64,000 nucleotides of DNA from contig NZ_UFWZ01000001.1 in assembly GCF_900461105.1 (NCBI RefSeq), positions 1,054,001 through 1,118,000 of the forward strand, given 5' to 3'. Below, piece by piece: positions 54,646 through 63,072 of this stretch (its first letter is position 1; each line of letters opens with the position of its first letter). The translations under genes and the position numbers were made by a program. The DNA is from Clostridium putrefaciens (lineage in GTDB: Bacteria; Bacillota; Clostridia; Clostridiales; Clostridiaceae). Below the pieces are notes generated by a model. That model ran no database searches, was not told where the DNA came from, and saw only the letters and a program-made list of their open reading frames with translations.

Positions 54646-54806
54646 AATTATTATAAAGTACGTAAATTAACTAAAGCTTAATTATAGTTGAGATACTAAA
54701 TAGAATTTAAAGTTATATATTTATAATGATAATAATATAATTTTATAGGGACTATTAATCTTAAGAGAAGATATTAATCAATATTAATATCTATAAGGAG
54801 AATGAG

Positions 54807-55844
54807 ATGTATAAGACTGTAAACAACTTTGATTTGAAAAGAATTATTATAGGATTTATGTTATTTATGTTATTTATAGTATTATTACCCTTAATGATTA
54901 TTGGATTTAAAGATAAGGATGTAAAAGAAATTAAGAAATATGAAGTAAGTGAAAAAAATGATTATCGTAAGAATGAACTAGAGGGTAAAGATTTAAAAAA
55001 TATTAAAGTTTATAACAAAAATAAAAATAAGATAAGTGAAATAAATCTAGAAGAATACATAATAGGTGTAGTAGCATCAGAGATGCCTGCAAGTTTTAAT
55101 GAAGAAGCTTTAAAAGCCCAAGCTGTTGCAGCTAGAACATTTGCTGTATCTAAGATGCTTTTTAGCTGTAAGGAGGCAAAAGGAGGGCACATTTGTGATA
55201 CTGTGCATTGTCAGGTGTATGTTGGAAAGGATGAAAGAATAAAAGGTTGGGGTAAAGAAAAGGGGGAGGAGTACTGGAATAAGATAAAGAAAGCTGTAGA
55301 GGAAACTAATGGCGAAATATTAACCTATGAAGGGAATCTAGTTCTTAATCCACAATATTTTGCAGTAAGTTCTGGAAAGACAGAGAATGCAGATGATGTC
55401 TTTACTTTTTCTAAAGATTATTTAAAGTCTGTAGAAAGCCCTGGAGAAGATATAGCTCCAAAGTATAAGTCAAAAGAAATATTTAGTTATAAGGAATTTA
55501 TAATTAAAGTGAATGAAAATTATAAAGAGGCCCATTTAAATAACGAAAATTTATTAAAACAGATTGAAATATTAGAAAGAACTGAAGGTGGCGCTGTAAG
55601 GACTGTAAGATTAGGAGAACAGATATTAACTGGAGTAGAATTTAGAAAGCTATTTAATTTAAATTCCGCAAATTTTAATATGAATTTTGAAAAGGGTAAA
55701 ATAGAAATTCAATGTATTGGATATGGACATGGTGTTGGTATGAGTCAATGGGGAGCTAATGTAATGGGCAAGGATAACAAGACTTACAAAGAGATACTAT
55801 CTCATTATTACAAGGGAATTGAAATAGAATTTGTTAATAAGTAG
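54807..55844 (+). CDS. spoIID: Stage II sporulation protein D (lytic transglycosylase)
   Basis: 345 residues. N-terminal membrane anchor (about 10-33), SpoIID domain with LEEYIIGVVASEMPASFNEEALKAQAVAARTF (the Glu in ASEMP is the catalytic acid), a zinc-type Cys/His set in CDTVHCQVY, and YGHGVGMSQWGANVMG near the C-terminus. Mother-cell enzyme that thins septal peptidoglycan and drives engulfment. murA-spoIID-spoIIQ order is conserved. SD AAGGAG. Confidence 0.95.
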   Translation: MYKTVNNFDLKRIIIGFMLFMLFIVLLPLMIIGFKDKDVKEIKKYEVSEKNDYRKNELEGKDLKNIKVYNKNKNKISEINLEEYIIGVVASEMPASFNEEALKAQAVAARTFAVSKMLFSCKEAKGGHICDTVHCQVYVGKDERIKGWGKEKGEEYWNKIKKAVEETNGEILTYEGNLVLNPQYFAVSSGKTENADDVFTFSKDYLKSVESPGEDIAPKYKSKEIFSYKEFIIKVNENYKEAHLNNENLLKQIEILERTEGGAVRTVRLGEQILTGVEFRKLFNLNSANFNMNFEKGKIEIQCIGYGHGVGMSQWGANVMGKDNKTYKEILSHYYKGIEIEFVNK

Positions 55845-55978
55845 TAAGTTGTATACTTTAATTTAAGGTACGATTAGAAAATATTTAAGTCTTAACCTTT
55901 TTATAAAAAAGCTTTTGATTTATATAAGCTGAATAATTTTTGTTTGAGTAAAGAATCAAAAATAAAATATAGATTTTG

Positions 55979-56022
55979 AAATAAAGACAGAGGAATAGTT
56001 CATATTTCTGTGTCTTTATTTA
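55979..56022 (+). terminator. Terminator after spoIID
   Basis: AAATAAAGACAGAGGAATA pairs with TATTTCTGTGTCTTTATTT with two wobbles. The rest of this 355-bp gap is the spoIIQ promoter region; no gene is seen. Confidence 0.75.
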
Positions 56023-56065
56023 ATTATTTTTATAGCTAATTATCATAATCTAGATAGATCAAGGC

Positions 56066-56096
56066 GTATAAGTAATGATATATATCGGTAAAGTTG
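56066..56096 (+). promoter_or_regulatory. Candidate sigma-F/G promoter of spoIIQ
   Basis: GTATA (56066-56070), 16-nt spacer, GGTAAAGTTG (56087-56096), which resembles the forespore pattern GGnrAnAnTw with one or two mismatches. spoIIQ is sigma-F dependent in B. subtilis. Confidence 0.45.
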
Positions 56097-56199
56097 TAGA
56101 AATATGAAAAAATATTTAGAAAAATGTAGAAAAAAAAATACTAAATTTATGTATTTTTTATTTTCTAAAGGACAGACTAGTAATATGGAGGTGTTCATT

Positions 56200-56955
56200 A
56201 TGGACAAAAAAATAAAACAAAAGACAACTAATTTTTTTAAAAGGGAGGGTTTTTATGTAGTACTGTTTGTATGTTTATGTATAGTATCTACTATAGCTGT
56301 AGTAACTGTAAAAGGTAACAAATCTACTAGGGATGAACCACCTAGTGTACAACATGAAGACGATTTAAGGCTATCTGAGGGGCATGAATCAAAGGAAATG
56401 GATGTAATCAACAATGCTCTCCAAGTAAAGGATAATAACAAGAAGTCCGAAGAAGCTTTAAAAGCTGAGGAAAAAAATGATAAGACATCGGTTGCAGCAG
56501 AATCAAAAGATACCGCTACAGTTTCTAAAAGTGTAGATACCAAATTTGGAAAGCCGGTAGAAGGATCATTGGTAAGGCAATTCACAGAAGAAACTATATT
56601 TTGTGATACCCTTGGTACCTGGAGGACTAGATCAGGAGTAGATATTAAAGCTGATATTGGTGAAAAGGTTTTAGCAGTATCTGATGGAGTAGTAGAAAAA
56701 GTAGAAAATGATAATACAGAGTTTGGAAGATATATGGTTATAGATCACAAAAATGGTTTGAAAACCTTATACTCTAATTTAGAAGATACCGTTCAAATAA
56801 AGCAAGGTCAAAAGATATCTAAGGGTCAAGAAATAGGGAAGGTTGGTAAAACAGCTGGTAACTATAGTGAAGAAAAGTATGGGGATCATCTACACTTTGA
56901 AGTTTTAAAAGATAATATCAAGGTTGATCCTGAAAAGTATGTAAGCTACAAATAG
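56200..56955 (+). CDS. spoIIQ: SpoIIQ-like M23/LytM domain protein
   Basis: 251 residues from ATG 56200 (GGAGGTG 6 nt upstream); a longer frame from 56104 lacks an SD. One membrane helix (about 17-38), a charged linker (about 45-115) and a LytM/M23 domain (about 120-250). The second zinc motif DHLHFEV is present, but the first, HxGxD, reads RSGVD: the His ligand is replaced by Arg. B. subtilis SpoIIQ also lacks that His. Located between spoIID and spoIIID as spoIIQ is; forms the forespore side of the SpoIIQ-SpoIIIAH channel. Probably non-catalytic. Confidence 0.85.
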   Translation: MDKKIKQKTTNFFKREGFYVVLFVCLCIVSTIAVVTVKGNKSTRDEPPSVQHEDDLRLSEGHESKEMDVINNALQVKDNNKKSEEALKAEEKNDKTSVAAESKDTATVSKSVDTKFGKPVEGSLVRQFTEETIFCDTLGTWRTRSGVDIKADIGEKVLAVSDGVVEKVENDNTEFGRYMVIDHKNGLKTLYSNLEDTVQIKQGQKISKGQEIGKVGKTAGNYSEEKYGDHLHFEVLKDNIKVDPEKYVSYK

Positions 56956-56959
56956 CAAG

Positions 56960-56994
56960 TTCTTAGCTTAGATGAATCTCATCTAAGCTAAGAA
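56960..56994 (+). terminator. Hairpin after spoIIQ
   Basis: TTCTTAGCTTAGATGA (56960-56975) pairs with TCATCTAAGCTAAGAA (56979-56994). No T tract. A second 15-bp palindrome (57046-57060 with 57068-57082) precedes spoIIID; either may be a terminator or an operator. Confidence 0.55.
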
Positions 56995-57140
56995 AAACAT
57001 AAATATACTTTTTGAATAATAGGAGTTAAATTAATAAAAATAAATCTTTCATATACTTTCTTAAGTAGAAAGTATATGAAAAGTAATTTAAAGAAAAATA
57101 AGCGCATATTTATAAATATAGATATTAAGGAGGCAGCACT

Positions 57141-57395
57141 TTGAAGGACTATATAGAAGAAAGAGTGCTAGAAGTAGCCAAGTATATAATTGATTCAAAA
57201 TCTACTATAAGAAAAACAGCAAAAGAGTTTGGTGTTAGTAAAAGTACAATACACAAAGATATGACAGAAAGATTACCTAAAATAAATCCTGTAATTGCAA
57301 AGCAAGCAAAATTAATTTTAGATTTAAATAAATCTGAGCGTCATATAAGAGGAGGGAAGGCTACTAAATTAAAATATAAACATGTTGAAGGATAA
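57141..57395 (+). CDS. spoIIID: Stage III sporulation transcriptional regulator SpoIIID
   Basis: 84 residues, TTG start behind AAGGAGG. Helix-turn-helix KTAKEFGVSKSTIHKDMTERL, and C-terminal basic tail (HIRGGKATKLKYKH) that contacts DNA in the B. subtilis protein. Mother-cell regulator that tunes the sigma-E regulon and leads to sigma-K. Followed by mbl, the Bacillus order. Confidence 0.97.
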   Translation: MKDYIEERVLEVAKYIIDSKSTIRKTAKEFGVSKSTIHKDMTERLPKINPVIAKQAKLILDLNKSERHIRGGKATKLKYKHVEG

Positions 57396-57489
57396 GCACA
57401 TTCTTAGTATAATATAAAAGAAGATTCTGTATATTCTTTTAAAGAATAACTGAATTTATATAAAAATGGAGAGTGGGAGTGAGTGTAGA

Positions 57490-58521
57490 ATGTGCTTTTG
57501 GAAAACAAACATGGACATGGGAATAGACCTTGGAACATCAACTGTATTGGTTTATGTAAGAGGTAAAGGAATAATATTAAAAGAACCCTCAGTTGTAGCA
57601 ATAGATAATAATACAAATAAGGTACTTGCTATAGGAGAAGAAGCTAGAAGGATGATAGGCAGGACTCCAGGAAATATAGTAGCTATAAGGCCTATGAGGG
57701 ATGGAGTTATATCAGATTATGATACTACACAAAAAATGTTGAAATATTTTATAGGTGAAGCTTGTGGGAAAAGAAAGATATCAACACCAAATGTTGTTAT
57801 CTGCATACCTTGTGAATCTACTGAAGTAGAGAAAAGGGCAGTGAAAGAGGCTGCAATAAATGCAGGGGCTAAAAAAGTCTTTCTTATAGAAGAACCATTA
57901 GCAGCGGCTATAGGAGCAGGTATTGATATAACTTTACCTATGGGTAATATGGTTATTGATATAGGGGGTGGAACTACAGATATTGCGGTAATATCTTTAG
58001 GTGGAATAGTTGTACGTGAATCTATTAAGGTTGCTGGAGATAAATTTGATGAGGCTATAATTAAATACGTAAGGAAAAAGCATAATCTCATGATAGGAGA
58101 AAGAACAGCAGAAAATCTTAAGGTTAACATAGGTAGCGTATTTGGAGAAGAAGAAATTTATGAAGAGGTAAAGGGCAGGGACTTATTAACAGGGCTACCT
58201 AAAAGTGTAACCGTGAAATCTTCAGAAATGAGAGAAGCTTTGATTGATACTGTTATGGTGATTTGTGAAATGACTCATGCGGTATTAGAAAAAACTCCAC
58301 CTGAACTGGCTGCTGATATAGCAGAAAAAGGAATAGTGATGACAGGTGGGGGGGCTTTGTTAAATGGATTGGACAAACTAATAGAGCATATTTCAAAAGT
58401 TCCTGTACATATTGCAGAGGATACCGTTGGAAGCGTTGCCATTGGAACAGGAAAGATGTTAGAATTTATAGATAAATTAAATATTACATTAGATGGTAAT
58501 AAGGTCGAGTTAATAGAGTGA
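57490..58521 (+). CDS. mbl: MreB-like actin homologue Mbl
   Basis: 343 residues from ATG 57490 (GGGAGTGAG upstream); 8 more in-frame codons precede but are SD sequence. Actin fold: GIDLGTSTVLVYVRGKGI, VIDIGGGTTDIAVISLGG (phosphate 2 loop) and MTGGGALLNGLD (adenosine loop). Membrane-associated filaments guiding sidewall peptidoglycan synthesis. Called Mbl and not MreB because it follows spoIIID and no mreCD genes are adjacent. Confidence 0.92.
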   Translation: MCFWKTNMDMGIDLGTSTVLVYVRGKGIILKEPSVVAIDNNTNKVLAIGEEARRMIGRTPGNIVAIRPMRDGVISDYDTTQKMLKYFIGEACGKRKISTPNVVICIPCESTEVEKRAVKEAAINAGAKKVFLIEEPLAAAIGAGIDITLPMGNMVIDIGGGTTDIAVISLGGIVVRESIKVAGDKFDEAIIKYVRKKHNLMIGERTAENLKVNIGSVFGEEEIYEEVKGRDLLTGLPKSVTVKSSEMREALIDTVMVICEMTHAVLEKTPPELAADIAEKGIVMTGGGALLNGLDKLIEHISKVPVHIAEDTVGSVAIGTGKMLEFIDKLNITLDGNKVELIE

Positions 58522-58565
58522 CATGTGGTTTAAACTTTGATTTACATATATTTAATTAAGTTTAA

Positions 58566-58600
58566 AGGACTGCTCTTTTCTATAGAGTAGCCCTATTTTA
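58566..58600 (+). terminator. Terminator after mbl
   Basis: AGGACTGCTC (58566-58575) pairs with GAGTAGCCCT (58585-58594) with one mismatch, then ATTTTAATTT. Confidence 0.65.
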
Positions 58601-58658
58601 ATTTCTATATAAAAATGAAGATGAGCAAAACTATATAAAAGTATAACGTCTAGAGCAC

Positions 58659-59189
58659 TTAGACCTGTAATTCATTTAAATATATACAATTAAATAAGGA
58701 TTCTGTTATTATGGTTGCCATATCAAGAATAAAACTTAGGCGTATGGTGTTATTAACAAATATATTGTTTGCAGAGTTGCAATCAACTATGCCTATAATT
58801 GATGTATCACCAATATGTGGGAGGGTTTTACCTACTCCTTTACCTGGATATAAAGGAGAATTCCTAAATTGAATTTCACCTATAGAAGACTCATCACCTA
58901 GACATGCATCTATTGCTAATATATTAGAGGTAGGATGCAGTGATTTAATATGTGAAACTTTTTCAATTAAGTTTAAAGCATGAATTGGAGAAGAAATGCT
59001 TCCATAAACAGGTAATGGAAAAAGCTTATATGTAAGTAATGTACCTACAATTGGACCTAAGGAGTCGCCAATACATCTATCTGTACCAACACATATTAAA
59101 ATTGTATTTTTATCTATGAAATTTTTAAGTATCTTAGAAAGTTCAAAAATAGCGAGATTATTTTTGTAATGGATTTTATAATTTTTCAA
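58659..59189 (-). CDS. yyaC: Spore protein YyaC (GPR-related)
   Basis: 176 residues from TTG 59189, 6 nt after AGGAGGTG; the longer frame starts with a GTG inside that SD. YyaC/DUF1256: LICVGTDRCIGDSLGPIVGT, ILAIDACLGDESSIGEI and GKTLPHIGDTSIIG. The fold is related to the germination protease GPR, with the acidic pair conserved. Function in sporulation is not defined. Opposite strand to mbl; convergent. Confidence 0.9.
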   Translation of the reverse strand: MKNYKIHYKNNLAIFELSKILKNFIDKNTILICVGTDRCIGDSLGPIVGTLLTYKLFPLPVYGSISSPIHALNLIEKVSHIKSLHPTSNILAIDACLGDESSIGEIQFRNSPLYPGKGVGKTLPHIGDTSIIGIVDCNSANNIFVNNTIRLSFILDMATIITESLFNCIYLNELQV

Positions 59190-59374
59190 TATAATCACCT
59201 CCTAATTAATTTATATGTTTAATAAACAATAATATTACGCTTAAGAAGAAATGGCTATATAGAAGGCTTAAGGTATGATCTTAAAAAAAATAAGAATGGT
59301 GCCAAAATACATAGTGTAATAGAGTAATATAAAGTAATGAAAGGATAATTTAGCGTAATGCCATGAAGTTTAAG

Positions 59375-59403
59375 TTGAATTTATATCTATATCTAGGTAT
59401 ACT
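59375..59403 (+). promoter_or_regulatory. Promoter of the tRNA array
   Basis: -35 TTGAAT (59375-59380), exactly 17 nt, -10 TATACT (59398-59403); about 50 bp before the first tRNA. No other comparable promoter is seen, and the array runs to one terminator, so all eight tRNAs probably form one transcript. Confidence 0.7.
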
Positions 59404-59454
59404 AATCCTTGTCAGTCGATGAGGCACACAACAAAACAATGTATTGGTAGATAT

Positions 59455-59529
59455 GCTGGCATGGCTCAACGGTAGAGCAGCTGACTTGTAATCAGCAGGT
59501 TGTAGGTTCAATTCCTATTGCCAGCTCCA
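59455..59529 (+). tRNA. tRNA-Thr (TGT), copy 1
   Basis: 75 nt with encoded CCA. Acceptor GCTGGCA pairs with TGCCAGC; anticodon loop CTTGTAA gives TGT, Thr. Confidence 0.97.
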
Positions 59530-59532
59530 TAT

Positions 59533-59617
59533 GGAGGAATTCCCGAGTGGCTAAAGGGGGCAGACTGTAAATCTGCTGTCTACGACTTCGATGGTTCGAA
59601 TCCATCTTCCTCCACCA
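59533..59617 (+). tRNA. tRNA-Tyr (GTA), copy 1
   Basis: 85 nt with a long variable arm as expected for bacterial tRNA-Tyr; acceptor GGAGGAA/TTCCTCC, loop CTGTAAA gives GTA, CCA encoded. Confidence 0.97.
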
Positions 59618-59623
59618 ATCCCA

Positions 59624-59699
59624 GGGCGCATAGCTCAGCTGGGAGAGCATCTGCCTTACAAGCAGAGGGTCACAGGTTCGAGCCCTGTTGTGCCCACCA
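59624..59699 (+). tRNA. tRNA-Val (TAC), copy 1
   Basis: 76 nt; acceptor GGGCGCA/TGTGCCC, loop CTTACAA gives TAC, Val; CCA encoded. Confidence 0.97.
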
Positions 59700-59726
59700 T
59701 TTTTAAAATTGAAATTATATATTTTT

Positions 59727-59801
59727 GCTGGCATGGCTCAACGGTAGAGCAGCTGACTTGTAATCAGCAGGTTGTAGGTTCAATTCCTATTGCCAGCTCC
59801 A
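59727..59801 (+). tRNA. tRNA-Thr (TGT), copy 2
   Basis: Identical to copy 1, offset 272 bp. Confidence 0.97.
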
Positions 59802-59804
59802 CAT

Positions 59805-59889
59805 GGAGGAATTCCCGAGTGGCTAAAGGGGGCAGACTGTAAATCTGCTGTCTACGACTTCGATGGTTCGAATCCATCTTCCTCCACCA
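59805..59889 (+). tRNA. tRNA-Tyr (GTA), copy 2
   Basis: Identical to copy 1, offset 272 bp. Confidence 0.97.
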
Positions 59890-59895
59890 ATCCCA

Positions 59896-59971
59896 GGGCG
59901 CATAGCTCAGCTGGGAGAGCATCTGCCTTACAAGCAGAGGGTCACAGGTTCGAGCCCTGTTGTGCCCACCA
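59896..59971 (+). tRNA. tRNA-Val (TAC), copy 2
   Basis: Identical to copy 1, offset 272 bp. Confidence 0.97.
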
Positions 59972-59998
59972 TTTTTAAAATTGAAATTATATATTTTT

Positions 59999-60073
59999 GC
60001 TGGCATGGCTCAACGGTAGAGCAGCTGACTTGTAATCAGCAGGTTGTAGGTTCAATTCCTATTGCCAGCTCCA
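59999..60073 (+). tRNA. tRNA-Thr (TGT), copy 3
   Basis: Identical to copies 1 and 2, offset 544 bp from copy 1. Confidence 0.97.
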
Positions 60074-60076
60074 CAT

Positions 60077-60161
60077 GGAGGAATTCCCGAGTGGCTAAAG
60101 GGGGCAGACTGTAAATCTGCTGTCTACGACTTCGATGGTTCGAATCCATCTTCCTCCACCA
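60077..60161 (+). tRNA. tRNA-Tyr (GTA), copy 3
   Basis: Identical to copies 1 and 2. No third tRNA-Val follows; the terminator begins at once. Confidence 0.97.
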
Positions 60162-60188
60162 AAAGACACGTATGTGTCTTTTTTTTAT
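60162..60188 (+). terminator. Terminator of the tRNA array
   Basis: AAAGACAC/GTGTCTTT short stem followed by a run of T, directly after the last CCA. Confidence 0.8.
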
Positions 60189-60198
60189 TGGGATGATA

Positions 60199-60227
60199 TT
60201 GACGTAATAAACGTAATATGGTAGAAT
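60199..60227 (+). promoter_or_regulatory. Sigma-A promoter of the metK leader
   Basis: -35 TTGACG (60199-60204), 17-nt spacer, -10 TAGAAT (60222-60227). Start near 60234, about 20 nt before the riboswitch aptamer. Confidence 0.7.
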
Positions 60228-60252
60228 TTATTATGTTATAAAATTATATAAG

Positions 60253-60396
60253 CTCTTATCAAGAGAGGTGGAGGGAATAGGGCCCTGTGAAACCCGGCAA
60301 CCGGCTAATAAGCTACGGTGCCAATTCCAGCAGTATAACTGCAAGATAAGAGAGAAGCGAAATAAAGTCACTTCTTTCTTGAGGGGCTTTTTTATT
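60253..60396 (+). ncRNA. SAM-I (S-box) riboswitch upstream of metK
   Basis: Aptamer 60253-60352: P1 CTCTTATC/GATAAGAG (60253-60260, 60345-60352), the S-box core AGAGGTGGAGGGA, CCCTGTGAAACCCGGCAACC, and CTACGGTGCCAATTCC. Downstream, AAGAGAGAAG (from 60348), which shares bases with the 3' arm of P1, can pair with CTTCTTTCTT, followed by GAGGGGC and a T run: a terminator. SAM binding would end transcription and so lower SAM synthetase. Confidence 0.95.
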
Positions 60397-60405
60397 ATGT
60401 TTTAG

Positions 60406-60450
60406 AAAGGAGTGAAAACTATACTAAAGAAAGTTTAGTATAGGAATATT
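60406..60450 (+). promoter_or_regulatory. SD separated from metK start by a hairpin
   Basis: The only strong SD, AAAGGAGTG (60406-60414), lies 36 nt before ATG 60451. Between them is a perfect 10-bp hairpin (60419-60428 with 60434-60443). Folded, it brings the SD to about 11 nt from the start. A weak TAGGAA (60441-60446) next to the ATG is the alternative. Confidence 0.5.
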
Positions 60451-61626
60451 ATGAAAAAATTATTTACATCAGAATCAGTAACAGAAGGACATCCAGATAA
60501 AATGTGTGACCAAATATCAGATGCTATATTAGATACAATATTATCAAAGGACCCAAATGGAAGAGTAGCTTGTGAGACTATGGTAACAACTGGTATGGTA
60601 ATGGTAGCTGGAGAAATATCTACAGATTGTTATGTGGATATCTCAAAAGTAGTTAGAAAGACTATAGAAGAAATTGGATATGTAAGAGCTAAATATGGAT
60701 TTGATGCTGAAACTTGTTCAGTAATTACATCGATAGATGAGCAGTCAGCTGATATAGCCATGGGGGTAGATGAGGCTTTAGAATCTAAAAATGGTACTAA
60801 AGAGGAACTTGGTGGAATTGGCGCTGGGGATCAAGGAATGATGTTTGGATTTGCCAGTAATGAAACAGAAGAGTATATGCCTCTTCCAATATCTATGGCT
60901 CATAAATTATCAAGAAGGTTGTCAGAAGTAAGAAAGAATGGAACTCTTCCTTATTTAAGACCGGATGGAAAGACTCAAGTTACAGTAGAATATGAGGATA
61001 ATAAACCTAAGAGAATAGATACTATAGTAATCTCAACTCAACATAGCCCTCAGGTATCCTTAGAGCAAATAGATGAAGATTTACGTAAGTATGTAATTGA
61101 AGAGGTAGTTGAACCTAGCCTATTGGACAAGGATACAAAATATTATATAAACCCAACAGGTAGATTTGTAATAGGAGGACCTCAAGGAGATTCAGGATTA
61201 ACAGGAAGAAAAATAATCGTTGATACTTATGGTGGATATGGAAGACACGGTGGGGGTGCTTTTTCAGGAAAAGATCCAACTAAGGTAGATAGATCTGCAG
61301 CTTATGCAGCTAGATGGGTTGCTAAAAACTTAGTTGCCGCCGGAGTTTCTGATAAAATTGAAATTCAAGTAGCTTATGCTATAGGTGTTGCAAGACCTGT
61401 ATCTATTGATGTAGATACCTTTGGAACAGGAAAGATAAGTGACGAGAGAATAATAGAAATAATTAGCAATGTATTTGACTTAAGACCAGCATCAATAATT
61501 AAAGAACTAGATCTAAGAAGACCAATATACAAACAGGTTGCAGCTTATGGACATTTTGGTAGAAGTGATTTAGATCTACCATGGGAAAAATTGAATAAAG
61601 TAAATGCTATAAAAAGATATATATAA
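60451..61626 (+). CDS. metK: S-adenosylmethionine synthetase
   Basis: 391 residues, full length. [23 protein letters not shown] start, [32 protein letters not shown] and [19 protein letters not shown]. Makes SAM from methionine and ATP. Controlled by the SAM riboswitch in its leader. No in-frame start lies upstream before a stop (TAG 60436-60438), so ATG 60451 is secure. Confidence 0.97.
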   Translation: MKKLFTSESVTEGHPDKMCDQISDAILDTILSKDPNGRVACETMVTTGMVMVAGEISTDCYVDISKVVRKTIEEIGYVRAKYGFDAETCSVITSIDEQSADIAMGVDEALESKNGTKEELGGIGAGDQGMMFGFASNETEEYMPLPISMAHKLSRRLSEVRKNGTLPYLRPDGKTQVTVEYEDNKPKRIDTIVISTQHSPQVSLEQIDEDLRKYVIEEVVEPSLLDKDTKYYINPTGRFVIGGPQGDSGLTGRKIIVDTYGGYGRHGGGAFSGKDPTKVDRSAAYAARWVAKNLVAAGVSDKIEIQVAYAIGVARPVSIDVDTFGTGKISDERIIEIISNVFDLRPASIIKELDLRRPIYKQVAAYGHFGRSDLDLPWEKLNKVNAIKRYI

Positions 61627-61635
61627 GAAATACGC

Positions 61636-61678
61636 AAAAAACAACCTGGATATTTAAAAATATCCAGGTTGTTTTTTT
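61636..61678 (+). terminator. Bidirectional terminator between metK and nagA
   Basis: AAAACAACCTGGATATTT pairs with its complement around AAAA, flanked by A and T runs; serves both convergent genes. Confidence 0.9.
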
Positions 61679-61700
61679 GAAATATATGAATACATAATTA

Positions 61701-62831
61701 TTAAAGAATTACATTACCATTAATTATAACCTTTTTAACATTTATTCCATCATCGAATAGTAATAGATCGGCATCGAATCCTTCTTTAATAGATCCTTTA
61801 AAGGTATCTACTTTACAAAGTTTAGCAGGATTCACAGTAGCCATATTAACAATTTCGTTTAAAGGATAATCGGTATTGTTATAAACATTTCTAACAGCCT
61901 TATCTAGAGTTAAAATAGAACCAGCAAGAGATCCCGATTTTAATCTAGCAGCTCCATTTTCAACAATAACCTTTTGCCCACCTAAGGAATAAATTCCATC
62001 TGGCATTGAACAAGCCATCATAGCATCAGTTACTAATAATACCTTATCTAATCCTTTTTGCTTATAGGCAATTCTTAAAGAGGGATAACTTATGTGAATC
62101 CCATCTGAAATTGTTTCAGTAGTTATAGAAGAATCAAATATTGCACCCACAACTCCAGGATCACGATGGTGAAGCCCTGTCATAGCGTTAAAAAGATGGG
62201 TAGAGTGAGAAACACCACATTGTATTCCTACCATGGCCTCTTCGTATGTGGCCTTAGTGTGGCCCATAGAAGCGGTTATGTCTTTATCACGTAGATATGC
62301 TATAAGTTCGCAAGCACCTTCTATTTCAGGGGCTATAGTAACGCTTACTACAGTATCTATATTATCACCTACTATATCTAGAAATGTTTGCAAGTATGGA
62401 TTTTCTACAAAGTCAGGATTTTGAGCTCCGATAGCTTTTGGACTTATAAAGGGTCCCTCTAAGTGAGCCCCTAAGATATTAGCTCCATCAGTTCCCTTTA
62501 GCTTAGCTTCCTTTATAGTTTCAAGAGCCTTGTTTATATCGCTTGTAGAACAGGTCATTGTAGTTGGCAAAAAGGAAGTAGTTCCATATTTAGCGATGGT
62601 TTTTGAAATTATGTTTAATGATTCATAAGTTCCATCCATGGTATCATGGCCTCCAGCTCCATGAATATGGACATCTATAAATCCAGGAGATAAGTATAGA
62701 CCTTCGGCATCCATAACATCTTTTTCATCAGTATTTTCAGGATTTATAGATTTAATTTTACCATTATGAAGTAAAACGGAACCTTCTTCTATTCTATCTT
62801 CATATATTATTTTACAATTTTTAATTAACAT
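61701..62831 (-). CDS. nagA: N-acetylglucosamine-6-phosphate deacetylase
   Basis: 376 residues, amidohydrolase TIM barrel. Metal ligands in PGFIDVHIHGAGGHD, the Glu in GAHLEGPF, SMGHTKATYEEA and STHLFNAMTGLHHRDPG, and catalytic Asp in LLVTDAMMA. Converts GlcNAc-6-phosphate to GlcN-6-phosphate in amino-sugar and wall recycling. nagB and a nagR-type regulator are not adjacent. SD GAGGTGA before ATG 62831. Divergent from recD2. Confidence 0.95.
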   Translation of the reverse strand: MLIKNCKIIYEDRIEEGSVLLHNGKIKSINPENTDEKDVMDAEGLYLSPGFIDVHIHGAGGHDTMDGTYESLNIISKTIAKYGTTSFLPTTMTCSTSDINKALETIKEAKLKGTDGANILGAHLEGPFISPKAIGAQNPDFVENPYLQTFLDIVGDNIDTVVSVTIAPEIEGACELIAYLRDKDITASMGHTKATYEEAMVGIQCGVSHSTHLFNAMTGLHHRDPGVVGAIFDSSITTETISDGIHISYPSLRIAYKQKGLDKVLLVTDAMMACSMPDGIYSLGGQKVIVENGAARLKSGSLAGSILTLDKAVRNVYNNTDYPLNEIVNMATVNPAKLCKVDTFKGSIKEGFDADLLLFDDGINVKKVIINGNVIL

Positions 62832-63072
62832 GAAATCACCTCAATAACATATATTTTAGATATATTTATTATAGGACATGTGGAGAAAAATAACCAGTTA
62901 ATATAAATTGTCATGTATTTATTAAAAATAGTAATTATCAATTAATAAATTACTTTAACTTGAATTTAAGTTTTATTATACTATAATCTTCATTATAACT
63001 ATTGTTTTAAAATCTTTATTAAGGATAATTGTGATATAATTACTTTAATTAAGAATTGAGTGAGGAGATTAT

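Larger units (their letters stand above)
59455..60161 (+). repeat. 272-bp tandem repeat of tRNA genes (2.6 copies)
   Basis: Thr-Tyr-Val units start at 59455, 59727 and 59999; the third stops after Tyr. Spacers are repeated too, including the 27-nt post-Val spacer. The only difference noticed is the base at the start of the Thr-Tyr spacer: T in copy 1 (59530), C in copies 2 and 3. Confidence 0.95.

Noticed and set aside
59492-60114. Open frames of 62-83 codons on both strands across the tRNA array
   Set aside because: They only read through the tRNA genes and are repeated with the 272-bp unit; not proteins.
59455-60161. Regular repeats as a CRISPR array or phage attachment sites
   Set aside because: The repeats are whole tRNA genes with constant spacers; no cas genes, integrase or prophage genes are nearby.
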